Positions 44,193 to 55,659 of a DNA stretch of 64,000 nt are shown in pieces. The position numbers were made by a program, and so were the translations under genes. Under the pieces are notes generated by a model. The model was not told where the DNA came from, searched no databases, and worked only from the letters and a program-made list of their open reading frames with translations. This DNA is from Avena insularis (Eukaryota > Streptophyta > Magnoliopsida > Poales > Poaceae): contig CM042685.1 in NCBI GenBank assembly GCA_023614405.1, positions 188,328,257-188,392,256 of the forward strand, in the 5' to 3' direction. How positions within the stretch are numbered: the stretch's first letter is position 1; each line of letters opens with the position of its first letter.

Positions 44193-46412
44193 TCACGCCA
44201 ATTGAAGCAAATAATTCTTTCCAAAACTTGCTTGTGAAAATAGGGTCTCGGTCGATATCATGACTTTTGGTAACCGTAATTTGTAAACGTTGTTGACATA
44301 GGCTTCTGCCACTTTAGCTGCTGTGAAAGGATGGTGCAGAGGGATAAAGTGAGCATATCGAGTGAACTTGTCCACAACGACCATAATACTGTTAGCTGTT
44401 CCAGATGTCGGAAGATCCTCAACGAAATCCATTGTTACCACTTTCCAAGCTCTGTCAGGTGTAGGTAAAGGTTCAAGAAGGCCTGGATATTTGATCCGCT
44501 CAGGTTTAGCCTGCTGACAGATCATGCAAGTTTGGACAAATTGTTTAATCTGCTTTTTCATCTTTGGCCAAGCAAATAACTTCCTGAGGCGACTGTAAGT
44601 GACTGGGAACCCTGAATGGCCTCCCACTGTACTGGCATGAAAGGCTGTCGTGATTTGTTGCTGCAAGGGAGGACAACCACCCAACCAAATTCTGCCACGA
44701 AAGTAGAGGATGCCATTTTGCAAGGAGAAACGACATTTACTGTCAGTTTGTGTTGTCAATTTCTGCACCCATTTGGCTGCGTGTGGATTTGTGGCATAGC
44801 TGGCTTTAACTTCTTCGAGCCAAAGTGGTTTGCATTCAGAGATGACGGCTAAAGAAAAAGCATCTTCATGTTGTCTCTTGGATAGGGCATCTGCTGCTCT
44901 GTTCTCGAGACCCCTGCGATAACAAATTTTGTACCGAAGCCCTAAGAGTTTGGTGAATGCCTTGTGTTGCCACATAGTATTCAAGCGCTGGTCGTCCAGA
45001 TGGATCAGGCTCTTCTGGTCAGTATGTATGATAAATTCTTTATGTTGGAGATAAGGTCGCCACTGTTCTACTGCCATCAACACCGCGAGGCATTCCTTTT
45101 CATATGTAGACAAACCTCTGTTCTTAGGCCCGAGAGGTTTGCTCATATACGCTATGGGATGACCTTCTTGCTGCAAGATTGCGCCAACACCAGTATCACA
45201 AGCGTCAGGGTCGATGATGAAAGGCTTGTTGAAATCAGGAAGTTTGAGAACAGGGGACGCCATGAGGCTTTTCTGCAGAAGAATGAACGCCGTTGCCGCT
45301 TCCGTTGTCCAGACAAAAGGGGTATTCTTTTTCAGCAAATTGAAGAGTGGTCTGGCAATGATCCCGAAATGCTTGACAAATTTTCGATAGTACCCAACAA
45401 GGCCTAGGAAACTACGCACATCCTTTGCATTTTGAGGGATTGGCCAATTAGCTATCTTTGCTATTTTATCAGGATCTGACGAGACACCTTCACTGTTTAT
45501 GACATGGCCCAGGTATGCAATTTGTTGCTGTCTAAACGAACATTTGGATAGTTTCACTTTCCAATGGTCACGGCGTAGCAATTCTAGGACGGTATTCAGG
45601 TGTTGAATATGTTCTGGAAGTGTGTGACTATAAACGAGTATATCGTCAAAGAATACCACTGCACACTTACGAAGAACCGGATGCAATGTTGCATTCATAG
45701 CGCCTAGAAAGGTTGCTGGTGCACCTGCCAATCCAAATGGCATCACTGTGTACTCCCAATGGCCGGAATGGGTTTGGAATGCCGTTTTGAACTCTTCCCC
45801 AGGTGCTAATCTGATCTGGTGGTAGCCGGCACGAAGGTCTAATTTAGAAAACCAACGTGCGCCTGTCAAATCATCCAGCAGCTCGTCGATTATTGGCACT
45901 GGGTATTTGCTTACGACGGTCATGGAATTGAGGGTTCTATAATCCACACATAGATGCCAAGTCCCGTCTTTCTTCTTAACCAAAATTGCCGGGGAAGAGA
46001 AATTGCTAGTGCTCCGTTGTATGATTCCTGAAGCTAGTAATTCTGCTACTTGCCGCTCGATTTCCGATTTGAGTTCAGGCTTGTGCCTATAAGCTCGGAT
46101 ATTGACAGGCTGGGCACCTTCCATCAAAGGGATACGATGATCACAATTGCGTCTTGGTGTCAGCTCTCTTGGTGTTTCAAAAATATCTGAATATTGGGAT
46201 AGCAATGTCTGCACTTCCTCAGGAGTAACTTCCTCAGACTCTACTGTGTCGCTTAGAGCATAGACATGTATTAGATGGGCAGCTGAACCCTGACGACAGA
46301 TATTGTTCAATTCAGAGGCAGAAATTGCTGAACATTGCACCTGACTAGTTTTGTGACCGTGTAACTGAATGAGTCCACCTGCTGTTTTTATCTTGAGCGT
46401 TTTCCAATCCAA
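44193..46412 (-). pseudogene. Reverse transcriptase, RNase H and integrase N-part of the Reina-type element
   Basis: The 739-codon frame is open throughout. RT motifs include CVDYRTLN, KLDLRAGYHQIRL, FGLAGAPATF and the catalytic FFDDILVYS. RNase H has PDACDTGVGAILQ with the first acidic residue and HTDQKSL. The integrase zinc finger runs from FHASTVGGHSGF to CMICQQAK (HHCC), and its core starts VTMDFVEDLP, with the first catalytic Asp, and VVVDKFTRYAHFIPL. The frame ends early because of a one-base frameshift near the second catalytic Asp. It overlaps the protease frame by 25 bases. Confidence 0.93.
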
Positions 46413-46852
46413 TCAATGTCAGGATTGTGTTTTTCGAGCCAATCCATTCCAAGGATAGCATCGAAAGAACCCAGAGGTAATATCTTTAGGTCCGTATGAA
46501 AATTGTGACCAGCAGAGGACCAACCACAGTCAGGAATGTAAGTAGAACAGTAATACTGTGTACCATCAGCAACATTCACCCAGCAAGCAGTGTGTAAAGG
46601 TTTTACCCCAGATAATTTATCAGCCAGTTGTTTGTTCAAAAATGATGTCGAGCTTCCTGAATCAATCAGTATAAGGACCTCATGATCTTCAATAAATGCA
46701 TGTAACTGAATGACACCTGGTACATCTAACGAAGATCCAGTCATAGCATGGACTGATATGGAACAAACAATTTCAGGCTCGACAGTATTCATTTCTGTAG
46801 TCTCACTGCCTGTAATTTCTTCTTGGGAAAATAAAGCCAATAGTTCTTCCAC
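46388..46852 (-). pseudogene. Gag zinc knuckle tail and aspartic protease of the Reina-type element
   Basis: The frame encodes a retropepsin with VLILIDSGSSTSFLN (catalytic Asp in DSG) and ILGMDWLEKHNPDIDW. Just upstream on the minus strand (about 46880-46925) lies a zinc knuckle of the form x-YKCGERWGREHTC whose first Cys is replaced by Arg (CGT). Protease would cut the polyprotein. The separation from RT by a frame change may be a mutation. Confidence 0.85.
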
Positions 46853-46986
46853 AATGTGTAGTTGAACCGTAGCTGGGCAAGTATGTTCTCGTCCCCATCT
46901 TTCGCCACATTTATAACGGAGACCCTTTGCACGACGATAAGCACGCAGGGCGTTGAGCTTGTCGTCGCCACTATGCTTGGCACCAT

Positions 46987-48054
46987 CTAGTCCCCGGTGA
47001 TCAGATGCACGGGTAACAGGGGAAGAAGGAATAACTGGGGCAGTGACAGATAAACCCCTTGCTGGTACCTTGATGTATCAAGACTCGTTTGTTCGGCGGT
47101 GAAGCGTGCTCGCCTCGCCACCTCTTCTTGGAGTAGAGCAAGAGAACAGGCAGTGTCCAGATCGGTTGGCCGTTGCACCATCACCACTGACCTGATGTCC
47201 GATCGTAGACCCTCGACAAAGCGTGTAAGAAAATAATAAGGGTGAGTACCATCAGAGTATGAAACGAGGTGATTCATGAGTACATCAAAGCGTTCAATGT
47301 AATCCGCAACAGTAGTAAGCTGTTTGATAGCATAAAACTGGCGAATTAAGAGTTGGTGGCGATGACGACCAAACCTAGTGCAAAGGAGGGATGTGAATGA
47401 AATCCAGTCCAATCCTGCTAACTTTTTCTGGACAGACTGAAGCCAAATACCAGCAGCACCCGTGAAATGAAGGGTGGACATGGGAACCCAGTAAGAATCG
47501 TGGATAGCAAACATGGTAAAGTATTGTTCGGCTAGAGTTTTCCATAAATTAGGATTTTCTCCCGTGAATTGAGGGAAGTGTATAGCAGGAGAAGCTGTGC
47601 CTAGAGTGGACATCAACTGATTGGAAACTAGAGCTGCATCGGCAGGATTCATAGACATAGGTGTTTGGAAGGAAACCGTACCCGTGACCGGAGGTACCAT
47701 CGGTGAACCAGAGTTCACCGGAAGGAAACCCCCGGTTAGATGTTGCTCGCCGTGGCCGGTTTGCCCATGGATCGCCCCTTCAGATGGTGAGGCCGTGGCG
47801 GCGAGATGGGCCGCCGCCAATCCACCTTTGGTCGCTGACGGAGCCGATCTTGCACGCTGGAGTTCAGCCACCACCTCGGTGAGGTTGGCGAGGCACGCCT
47901 CCAGGTTCGGGCGCCACTCGGCGAGGTCGTGGAGCTGCGCAGTTTGAGCCGCGATCTGCTGCGACAGTCCCTGCTGGGTGGCGAGGATGGCGTCGCTGCG
48001 TGTGTTCGCGTTCATCTCCATGCGATCCAGATACTCACGGAGAGCTGGATCCAT
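46987..48054 (-). pseudogene. Gag of the Reina-type element
   Basis: The ATG at 48054 is about 107 bases inside the 5' LTR. The 355-codon frame has an N-terminal coiled-coil-like segment (Gln/Ala-rich, residues 20-70), then an Ala/Pro-rich linker. The retrotransposon Gag domain follows, with IHFPQFTGENPNLW, WLQSVQKKLAGLDWISF and YIERFDVLMNHLVSY. It ends at a stop at 46987, with the zinc knuckle continuing in another frame, so a frameshift truncates it. Confidence 0.88.
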
Positions 48055-48148
48055 GGTTTCCAGTAGCCGATTGCGATCCGCCGTCCGCTTGCGTGTTTCC
48101 AGGCTGGATTTGTGGCGGTGGGAGTGGGGAATTGGATCGGAAAGGCAA

Positions 48149-48158
48149 TCTGATACCA
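48149..48158 (-). promoter_or_regulatory. Primer-binding site of the Reina-type element
   Basis: The minus strand reads TGGTATCAGA two bases after the 5' LTR, complementary to initiator methionine tRNA. Confidence 0.85.
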
Positions 48159-48160
48159 GA

Positions 48161-48493
48161 TGTTAGGTACCCGATATATCCTCAGACTAGCAACAATAAT
48201 TCTGTGGCATTATTTGGTTACAGCGGAAGAATTGAGGTAGAATTGTTATAGCTAGCCTATTACAAGGAGACGAACTCCTGCCGCCGCCGTTCGCCGATGA
48301 TCCCTAGGATAAATCCATTGTGTCATGGTGGCCTTCTTAAGTAGCTTCAGGTTGCGTGTCCTTCGGTCTCATGTCGTCCAGTCCTCATCCTGATATTTCC
48401 GGTTGGGCTGTATGATGCGTTTGGGCTTGCCTCTCTGGAGCTTTAAGCCCAAGTCGTTCTCTAGGTCCTGACGTGTACTAGGGGGTGCTGACA
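48161..48493 (-). repeat. 5' LTR of the Reina-type element
   Basis: 333 bp, nearly identical to 43052-43383. The differences seen are C/T at the GTGTCACGG site, A/G at GTCATCC, T/C at ATTTTCGG and one extra G in the G-run near the end. Confidence 0.93.
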
Positions 48494-48498
48494 GTACT
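48494..48498. repeat. Target-site duplication, right copy (GTACT)
   Basis: GTACT follows the 5' LTR directly and matches 43047-43051. Confidence 0.93.
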
Positions 48499-49080
48499 TT
48501 TGGGGAAAATGAAGTGCAGGATTTTTAAAATGCGACATGCATGGGTTCCAAAAATAAAGTACACTCGTTCATGAAATATTGTACATGTACTTAGCCGAAA
48601 ATACAACACGTACTCCATAGTCTCTTAAAAGATGCAGTACATTCAGTAAGCACACACTGTACGAACTAGTAAGATACGAATTGCAATCCAATATGTGAAT
48701 TGCACACCAATGTATAAAACACAAAAGAAAATACACGCACAAGTATAAGAATACATACAATGGAAAAAACATGGAAAAATAATGTCAAAGCAACACCACC
48801 GAGACAACGACCGGGTGGCGAGAAAACTTGGCAATTTGGGCCTTTGGACGTGCGCACCGTGCTGCAACGGCGTTGGCGGTTGTGGCACCGATCGACCAGC
48901 AGCTCGGGTAGATTTTCCTCAAAACAAACATAAGCCCAGCTATATAAATATAGCAACAAGTTAAGATTGCTGCTGGGCCAGACAGCACATCGTCCAAGAA
49001 ATAACAAAGAGAAACACAGAGAAAAAGAAAAGAAAGCAAAGCCGATAACAACGGTTTGACGAAAACGATGACGACCCGTA
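48499..49080. other. AT-rich DNA, no supported gene
   Basis: Frames on the minus strand are hydrophobic, low-complexity products of AT-rich sequence. No domain or repeat family was recognised. Confidence 0.4.
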
Positions 49081-50540
49081 ACCGTTGTACCTCCAACTAA
49101 GTTCCACCGCATGCCTAGCACTACGAAGCGCCACGCACCAAGCAACACCTCCAAGAAGGAAAGCGATGATGACGACGTTGCTGCCTGGACAGGTCCTAGG
49201 GTTTCCCCCGGTGCGCTCCGGGAGGTGGGGAAGAGGTACACCCGACGCCCTTCAGGAAGGACGGTGGCACCTGCAGGCGTCACCGCGTCGGTGCCAAGAA
49301 GACAAGGATTTCTCCCGACCCCTCAGAAAAAACACACTCCCGGACGCTAACGCGGTGCTCCACCAAGCTCGTCGCCTGCCAATGCACGCCCATGGTCTTG
49401 CAGCCGCCACCGTCGTCGCACCGTGACCCACAAAGTAAGGCCGGTAGGACAGAAAAGAGCAAGCGTCTGCGGGGTTGCCGGGACAACAATGCGCGGGAGG
49501 GAACTACCTCCACCACCAGAAGGTGGTAGCCGACCGGGTACAGCTGCAGGGCAAACCAGGCCCACCTAGCCCGGCCGAGCCCCCGAGGGCTCGTGAAGCC
49601 CCACCGCCACACTGCAGCAAGGGAACCGTCGACCACGTCAACCCCGCACTAGCCCCTACTGATCCGTCCACCAGGGGAACAACTGCCACCGTCGATCCCT
49701 GCCGCCAAGTGGCCGCACCATCACCACCGCGCTCACCCGGGACTTCCGGACCACCATCGGTCTAAGAAACACCACCTAGACCTGCAAGGGCGCCAAGAGA
49801 CGGGCGTGACGAACGCAGCAGCTCCGTGCTGCCCACGAGACCACCGAGCACGGAGACAGAAGACTACCAGATCTAGGCCCGCTGGCCCAGATCTGGACTC
49901 CCAGCCGTCTCGAAGCCCGGAGGAGTTGCCTACCCGCTGGCGACCAAGGGGCCCGCCTAGCCCAGATCGGGCCCAATCTGGCCGAGATCGAGCCCGGCAA
50001 GGTCCACTGATGGGAGCACCTGCAGCGCCTCCGCCCCCTCCATGCCGAGGGCCCTGCCGCCACACATCCACCGTCGGGGGGGGAGGGGGCTTGTTGCCGC
50101 TCACCGCTTGCCGGCGACCGAGGGCCCCGGTCGGAGCCCGCACGGCCCAGATCGGGCCTGCAGAGCTCGCGCCGGGCGCACCTGCGGCCTCGCCAGCCTT
50201 GCAGCCGAGTTTCCCACCACCCCCGCGCCATGGAGCCACCTTGAACGTCGCCGCCCCGTCCTGCATACCCCCCACCAAGCCCGTCATGGCGCGCCGCCGC
50301 CAGGGAGAGGTCCCGCGCCCCCTAACCGCCGCCGGGAAAAGAGAGCCCGCCGCCGTCGCCTTTGCTTTGCGCAGCGCCGACGACGGCGTGAGGAGGAAGA
50401 GGAGGACGGGAGAAGGAAGCGCGGCCTTCGCCCGTCGCCAGCAGGGACGACGAAAGCGGACTTTTTTTCCGCGTCGTGTCCTCGGGTAGATTTTCAAGTC
50501 GCAAACTCTGTAAATCCTAAAAAAAATACCGACTTTCGCA
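49081..50540. other. GC-rich unclassified repeat-like region
   Basis: The region is very rich in CCGCC, CCAGATC and GCCCGG words, and long open frames exist on both strands in several phases, a usual effect of high GC. No domain is recognisable in any of them. Recurrent phrases such as CCCAGATCGGGCC and CCGCCGCC resemble non-coding parts of Triticeae DNA transposons or LINE 5' regions. No termini were found. Confidence 0.4.
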
Positions 50541-51399
50541 AAGATCCGTTTTACTTTTTCTTGTAGAGATATTCTTAGTGAGACTCTGAATGCTTTTCAA
50601 GTTCACAATAAGAACGAAAATAGAATTAGGATGAGAGAGGGAATACAGGGGAGCGAACGTACATACTTTTCCTTTTATTTTTTCAAATCCAGTGATTTAA
50701 AACAAAATATTTTGAGAACTATTTGTTCAAAATACGAACTTTTTTACTTTTGAGATTTTCGTGCCGAAAGCTTCAAAATTAGATCTCATGTTAATAGGTT
50801 TTGTAGAATTTTTTTATACTTCTAAAACCGTTGCGTACTTTAGATTACTTCTGTTCTGTACTTTTATACTTCAGGGTTTTAATGTAATTTGTACTTGGGT
50901 TGCTACACACTTGTAATTTCACGTATATTTTCGCGTATTTTTAAGAACGAGTATAATTATACTTTTCTATACTTAGGCTCTTAATACAGTCGTACTTTTA
51001 TACTTCAGGTGAGAGTAAACTTAAACTTTTCTATACTTTTATTGTGAGTTTCTGTACTTTAGTATTTCGATTGTGAGTAAATTTGTATTTTTTTTATACT
51101 TTGGCTTCCGGTGTGTTTCTGCACTTTGATTCAATATTATGTACGAGAACAAACTTACTTTATGAAGGTCTTTCTTTTTCTAGGAATACCCTAAAAATTC
51201 GTGTAAATGAGCTACTGGAGGCGAATGATCACAGAGACCACGAAGCTTGCCATAAACTGATCCGTAGGAATATGAGGTACATGATCATGATCTCGATGGA
51301 ATCTGAACCCTACCTATAGTTACTCAGCAGGGTGAAAGAAAACAGAAGAAGGGACTAGAGAGTGGGCCGGAATATAGCATCAGCCTCGGCCCCTATCTA
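50541..51399. other. AT-rich region with repeated TATACTT words
   Basis: Between about 50810 and 51110 the word TATACTT or CTATACTT recurs about eight times, without fixed spacing. No supported gene; the 78-codon plus frame at 51083-51319 has no recognised domain. Confidence 0.4.
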
Positions 51400-51425
51400 G
51401 AGCAGCTCTAGCAGCTATCGTAAAA
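51400..51425. repeat. Left terminal inverted repeat of the Harbinger element
   Basis: It pairs with 53625-53650 at 25 of 26 positions. Confidence 0.9.
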
Positions 51426-51762
51426 CGCGAATCGTAAATAGCCGAGTTTAGTTCATGGAAAACACGATTTCAGAGGCCGCGAGAGCCGGCGCAGTGTATC
51501 TACCATAAACACGAACCATAAAATAACATATTCTATACCGGGCCAATGGACTGTAAAATGGAACCGCATAGTATAACTGAACTTTCGACAGTTCATATGA
51601 CAAGAAATGCGACATTTCAGTTATTGCATCATATCACACAATAATCATTCAAATTACAATATTCTGAATAATCAAATTACAATAGTTCTTTCAAATCAAA
51701 TAGTTGGTTCAACTCAAATCAAATTTATCAGATCAAATAGGAAATACAATGAAATGGGGACA

Positions 51763-53044
51763 TCACTTGTTGCCTCTAAGCATCCATTGGTGCTCAGTGA
51801 GATCCTTGTGGAGTTGATCATGCGTCCTTGCATCTTCAATCTTCCTATGGGTCTCAAGAAAATCTTGAATGCGATCCGGGTTTCTTTGTGGTTGCACTCG
51901 GGTACCGACATTGTCAAAGAAAAACTCTAAGTCTAACCCTCTCTCATCTTCGATGATCATATTATAGAGAATCACACAATAAGTCATAATGTTCCGAAGG
52001 GTTTTTTGTCCCAAAAATGCGCCGGACCCCGCACTATGGCAAACCGTGCTTGCAAAACACCGAATGCTCTTTCAATATCTTTCCGGCAGGCTTCTTGAGC
52101 TTTCATGGTAATGAGCTTCTTTTCTATTCTAGGGGGTTTGGATGGTCTTCACAAATATAACCCATGCCGGATAGATACCATCGGCAAGGTAATACCCCAT
52201 GGTGTAGTCATTGCCATTGACTTTTTGTAGTTGCAAGTCGGTGCTTCACCACTAGCTAATTTGGTGAACAAAGGGGATCTATGCAAGCCATTGATGTCAC
52301 TGAGTGATCCTGACAAGCCAAAGAAACAACGCCAAATCCACAAACCTTCTGATACCACCGAACAATGGTAGGATCATGACTTTTGCCATAATATTGCCCG
52401 TGCCATGCCTTCGGGCAATTCTTCCACCTCCAGTCCATACAATCTACACTTCCTAGCATCCCTGACCAACCTATCTTCTCATTGTGTGCTAGCAACCTTT
52501 GCACATCTTTGTTTGGGGATCGAAGATATTTGGGCCCAAAAACCCGGACCATCGTCTGGGTAAACATCCGAACACTAGCAATGGTGGTATCTTCGCCAAT
52601 GCGAAGGTACTCATCCGTGTAGTATGCGGGGATGCCGTATGCAATCAAGCACATTGCCGCCGAGATCTTTTGTTAGGAACTAAATCCATAGATCCCGGTC
52701 GTGTTCTTCCGCCGAGTAAAAAACAGACAGTTCTTCTCGCATGCTTCCACTATCTCGACGAACAAACTACATCGCATGTGGTACCTCCTACGGAAGATAT
52801 GCAACGAATATGTTGGTACCTGAGCGAAATAATCTTGCATGAGGTTGGTGTGGCCGAGTACCCGATTCCGCGGGATGCAAAGGCGGCCGAAGATCGATCC
52901 GCGACATCAGCGAACGAAATTGATCTTGTCTTGCATTTCCTTCACCACGAGGATGAGGATGAGTTGCTCTGTGTCATCGTCCTCGAGAAGTTCATCGAGG
53001 TCCGAGTCAGACGATGACGATGAGTCATCGAGGAGTAACTCCAT
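51763..53044 (-). pseudogene. PIF/Harbinger transposase (DDE_Tnp_4 type), broken
   Basis: The ATG at 53044 begins MELLLDDSSSSSDSDLDELL, an acidic Ser-rich start typical of plant Harbinger transposases. It is cut by a TGA after about 45 codons. Decayed sequence (GRLCIPRN) follows. A long frame at 52654-52256 then has CLIAYGIPAYYTDEYLRIGE, the first catalytic Asp in GMLGSVDCMDW, and NCPKAWHGQYYG. A frameshift leads to LWIWRCFFGLSGSLSDINGL with the second Asp, and after another to VILYNMIIEDER with the Glu. The enzyme would cut and paste the element; this copy cannot encode it. Confidence 0.87.
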
Positions 53045-53624
53045 GGAGAGCCAGGTCGATATCTAAAAACCCAATGGCAGGGTCAAAATATCACCGCAGC
53101 GGCCAAATCCACGGGAGGGGGACGAATCTTACCGCAAAAAACTGACAAGGAGGACGAATCGACACTGGCGTCGCGGGATCTAGTCGCTAAACTCGCGGAA
53201 GTGACCGAATCAAACCTCCACGGCGTCGTCGGGGCCTCGTTCTCCGTCGGCGCTTCTAGCTCCCTTGGAAGCGGGATTCGATCTTGCACAAACACAGTGA
53301 GGGTCCAGGGCAGTCAGAACTGGCTGGGCGTGGCTGGCGGCCGTCAAAATCGTTGGCGGTGGGCAGTGGAGGCGTCGGGAAGGAAACAACGCGTGGAAGA
53401 AGAAAGCGGAGGGCAGGGGAAATGAAACTTTAGCGCGCCAACTATCACACACGGATAGAGGCCGCCCTTGGTTTCGCCTCTCGCCCCGCGTATACTCGGT
53501 TCAATCGGCGGAATTTGGAGCTCCCCGTAAAAGTTTTTAGGGTTCGAGTCGTTTTATGGTAGCTGCATGGTGTGGATTTTTTATGGGGGACACATAAGTG
53601 TCAGTTATTATACGGTTTTGGGCC

Positions 53625-53650
53625 TTTTACGGTAGCTGCTAGAGCTGCTC
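53625..53650. repeat. Right terminal inverted repeat of the Harbinger element
   Basis: Reverse complement of 51400-51425 with one A/G difference. Confidence 0.9.
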
Positions 53651-53690
53651 TTATCCCGACAATCAGCAATTCCCGAGGTGATATCATTCT

Positions 53691-53762
53691 GACCTCTGCT
53701 CTTACCCCATGCTTCTATAGAGTTTGGACCTCTGCTCTTACCCCATGCTTCCAAAGAGCTGT
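53691..53762. repeat. 36-bp tandem duplication
   Basis: GACCTCTGCTCTTACCCCAT at 53691 recurs at 53727, and the following bases are similar, giving two units of 36 bp just outside the Harbinger element. Confidence 0.85.
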
Positions 53763-53789
53763 ATTGTCTAAGTACCCGTTGTAGTAGAA

Positions 53790-54250
53790 GAGCCCGTAGT
53801 CCATCGTCGGTAGCAGTGCGGGCACCCCCTTGCATCAGCGCCCATCGTTGGCAGCAGATCCAGCACCCCCTTGAAGCAGCACCCGCCCCGTGGTAGCAAG
53901 GCTGACACCCCTCAACGACACCTGCCGTCATAAACAGCCGCACACGGCGTCAGTATCAGTGCCGGCAGCCCCTTGCAATAGAGCGTCTCACCATCAGTAG
54001 CAGTGTCGGCACCCCCTTGCATCAGAGCGTCCTGTCGCCGGTAGCAGCGCCGTGCACCATCGGTAGCAGAATCGGTAGCCCCGTGCAGTAGAGCATCCTG
54101 TCGTCGGTAGCAACACCATGCACGGTCACTATCAGCCGCGCACCGCCGGGTAGCAGTGTCATTACCCCTTTGTAGAAGGAGCGCCCCCCCGTTTACACTG
54201 TCGCCTGCCGTCAGTAGCATCGTTGTTATCTCCCCCGTGGCAGCACCACC
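53790..54250. repeat. Degenerate minisatellite with GTAGCAG core
   Basis: Irregular units of roughly 40-60 bp share CGTCGGTAGCAGTG-like and CACCCCCTTGCATCAGAGC-like blocks, for example at 53800, 53990 and 54030. The opposite strand reads GCTACCGACGACAGG and GCTCTGATGCAAGGGGGTGC repeatedly, producing a long but artefactual frame. Such blocks occur in Triticeae Mutator-like elements as I recall. Confidence 0.6.
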
Positions 54251-55632
54251 GCTTTTGGGCGTACATTGACGAGTTTTATGCGAACACATTGGTAGGGTCG
54301 ATGGTGGCGCGTGGCTTGTGGGTCGGTGGCTGCGCGGGGTGGTCGGGGCGTGTTGCTGGTCAGCGGCAATGCTGCATGGAGAAGACTCCATGAGTGGCGA
54401 TGGAGCAGACCGAACGAGAGGAACACGATGAAGTAAGGAGTGGTGGACAGAAGGGATAATGAGGAAGGTGTCGGTGGTGGGTCCCGATGGAGGGGCACGT
54501 GTACGCGATGTGTATTTTAGATCCGGACGATGGACCCAGAACCCACGTTTCCACTTCCCATGGAGGCGTGTCGCACGCGCACGCTGGACCCAGGGGACGC
54601 AACGCGCATGATCCCCTGTATGGATCGTATCATTTTCCATGTTGTAGACATCGGGTTGTTCGTTCTTTACATATTTGTTGGTTTTGAGAGGGATTTAAGG
54701 GAGATGGCCAAAAACACGCACACACGTGATGATAAATAGCAAAGCAAAACCTCGAAAAATTGATCCTGGCAATAAACCTCCAACAGAGCAATCCGATGCT
54801 TCAGCCGGAGACTCCGGTGTGAGTGGACCTGAGATTCCGTTGTGGCCAGAGTTTCCCGGCGGTCTCCGATCTAGGTATTGTGAGTTGTGACCATTGGCTT
54901 CACGAGTCCGGGATATCAGGCCTAGGATTCCGGTCTTGAAGCTGCTTTCTTTCGTCTTTTTTTCTTGTCGTTCATGAGTCCTTGCGCTCCTTTGGCCTCC
55001 TTCGTAAGCTCCATGTATCCATGCGTGAACCTAAAGGGACAACGAGTATGTCAATCAAGCAGTATACCGATCAACAGAGACATGTGTAGATACACATAAA
55101 GGATCGAATTCACCTTTGTGTTATAGTGTGACATGTCATTAGTCGTTGAGGCACTAGACACAATGCTGATTGTATGTTGGGCTGCATCATTAAAACTCTG
55201 AGAGGAAACAAATTATGTAATACCTACATGGAAAATAAGAGTCATAAGAAGATAACTAGCCCTAGGTGATCAGCACCTTCTTTTTGTTTACGCATATCAT
55301 GCAAAACAACTTGCTTCTTCCATCATCTAACAAAAATTATGCCTAATTGTCAACCTAAAATCCTGGTCCATCCAAAACACAGGAAAACTATATGAATGAT
55401 TTGTGTAGATAAAACCTACTAGTAAAATCATAGGAAAATTGTCTCGATCTTACGTACTTGTGTCTAAAAATGAGGTTAGAGTGTGTGTTTAAATTCCTAC
55501 GTAATTAAGGCATAGGATCCAGTTCATATATAAGGAGTTGGATGGCACAATTTTCTAATCTAAAGACCATCCATAGAAAAAAACACAAGGATTAGAATAA
55601 AAAAATTCCACGCAATAAAAAAAAGATTAGTA
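54251..55632. other. Unclassified DNA between a minisatellite and a LINE
   Basis: 54480-54700 contains ACCCAGGGGACGC and ATCATTTTCCAT, similar to a string at 42928-42972. 54800-54870 has CCGGAGACTCCGG-type motifs like those of the SIRE-like LTR. No supported gene. Frames of up to 69 codons have no recognised domain. Confidence 0.35.
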
Positions 55633-55659
55633 TTTTTTTTTTGAATCGGAAATTTCATT

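Larger units (their letters stand above)
43052..48493 (-). mobile_element. Nearly complete Reina-type gypsy element
   Basis: The 5442-bp element has 332/333-bp LTRs differing at three bases and one indel. Other marks are the GTACT duplication on both sides, a primer site next to the right LTR and a polypurine tract next to the left LTR. Order on the minus strand is gag, zinc knuckle, protease, RT, RNase H, integrase, chromodomain. Small size, short LTRs and chromodomain fit the Reina group of chromoviruses. The near-identical LTRs make it the youngest datable LTR insertion here. Gag is frame-shifted and integrase is broken, so it is not autonomous as it stands. Confidence 0.92.
51400..53650 (-). 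mobile_element. PIF/Harbinger DNA transposon with defective transposase
   Basis: Terminal inverted repeats of 26 bp (51400-51425 and 53625-53650; outer bases GAGCAGCTCTAGCAGC) match except at one position. Flanking trinucleotides are CTA (51397-51399) and TTA (53651-53653), consistent with the three-base TTA/TAA duplication of Harbinger elements after one mutation. A minus-strand transposase gene with several lesions fills the centre. No second ORF (Myb-like partner) was recognised, so the element is non-autonomous now. Confidence 0.88.

Noticed and set aside
44964..45407. 147-codon plus ORF
   Set aside because: It is the antisense shadow of the Reina-type RNase H/RT coding region.
49085..50566. 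Several long overlapping ORFs on both strands (up to 254 codons)
   Set aside because: High GC content removes stop codons in many phases; none shows a recognisable domain or a preferred frame.
53912..54640. 242-codon minus ORF
   Set aside because: It is produced by a degenerate minisatellite; the peptide is a set of imperfect repeats with no domain.
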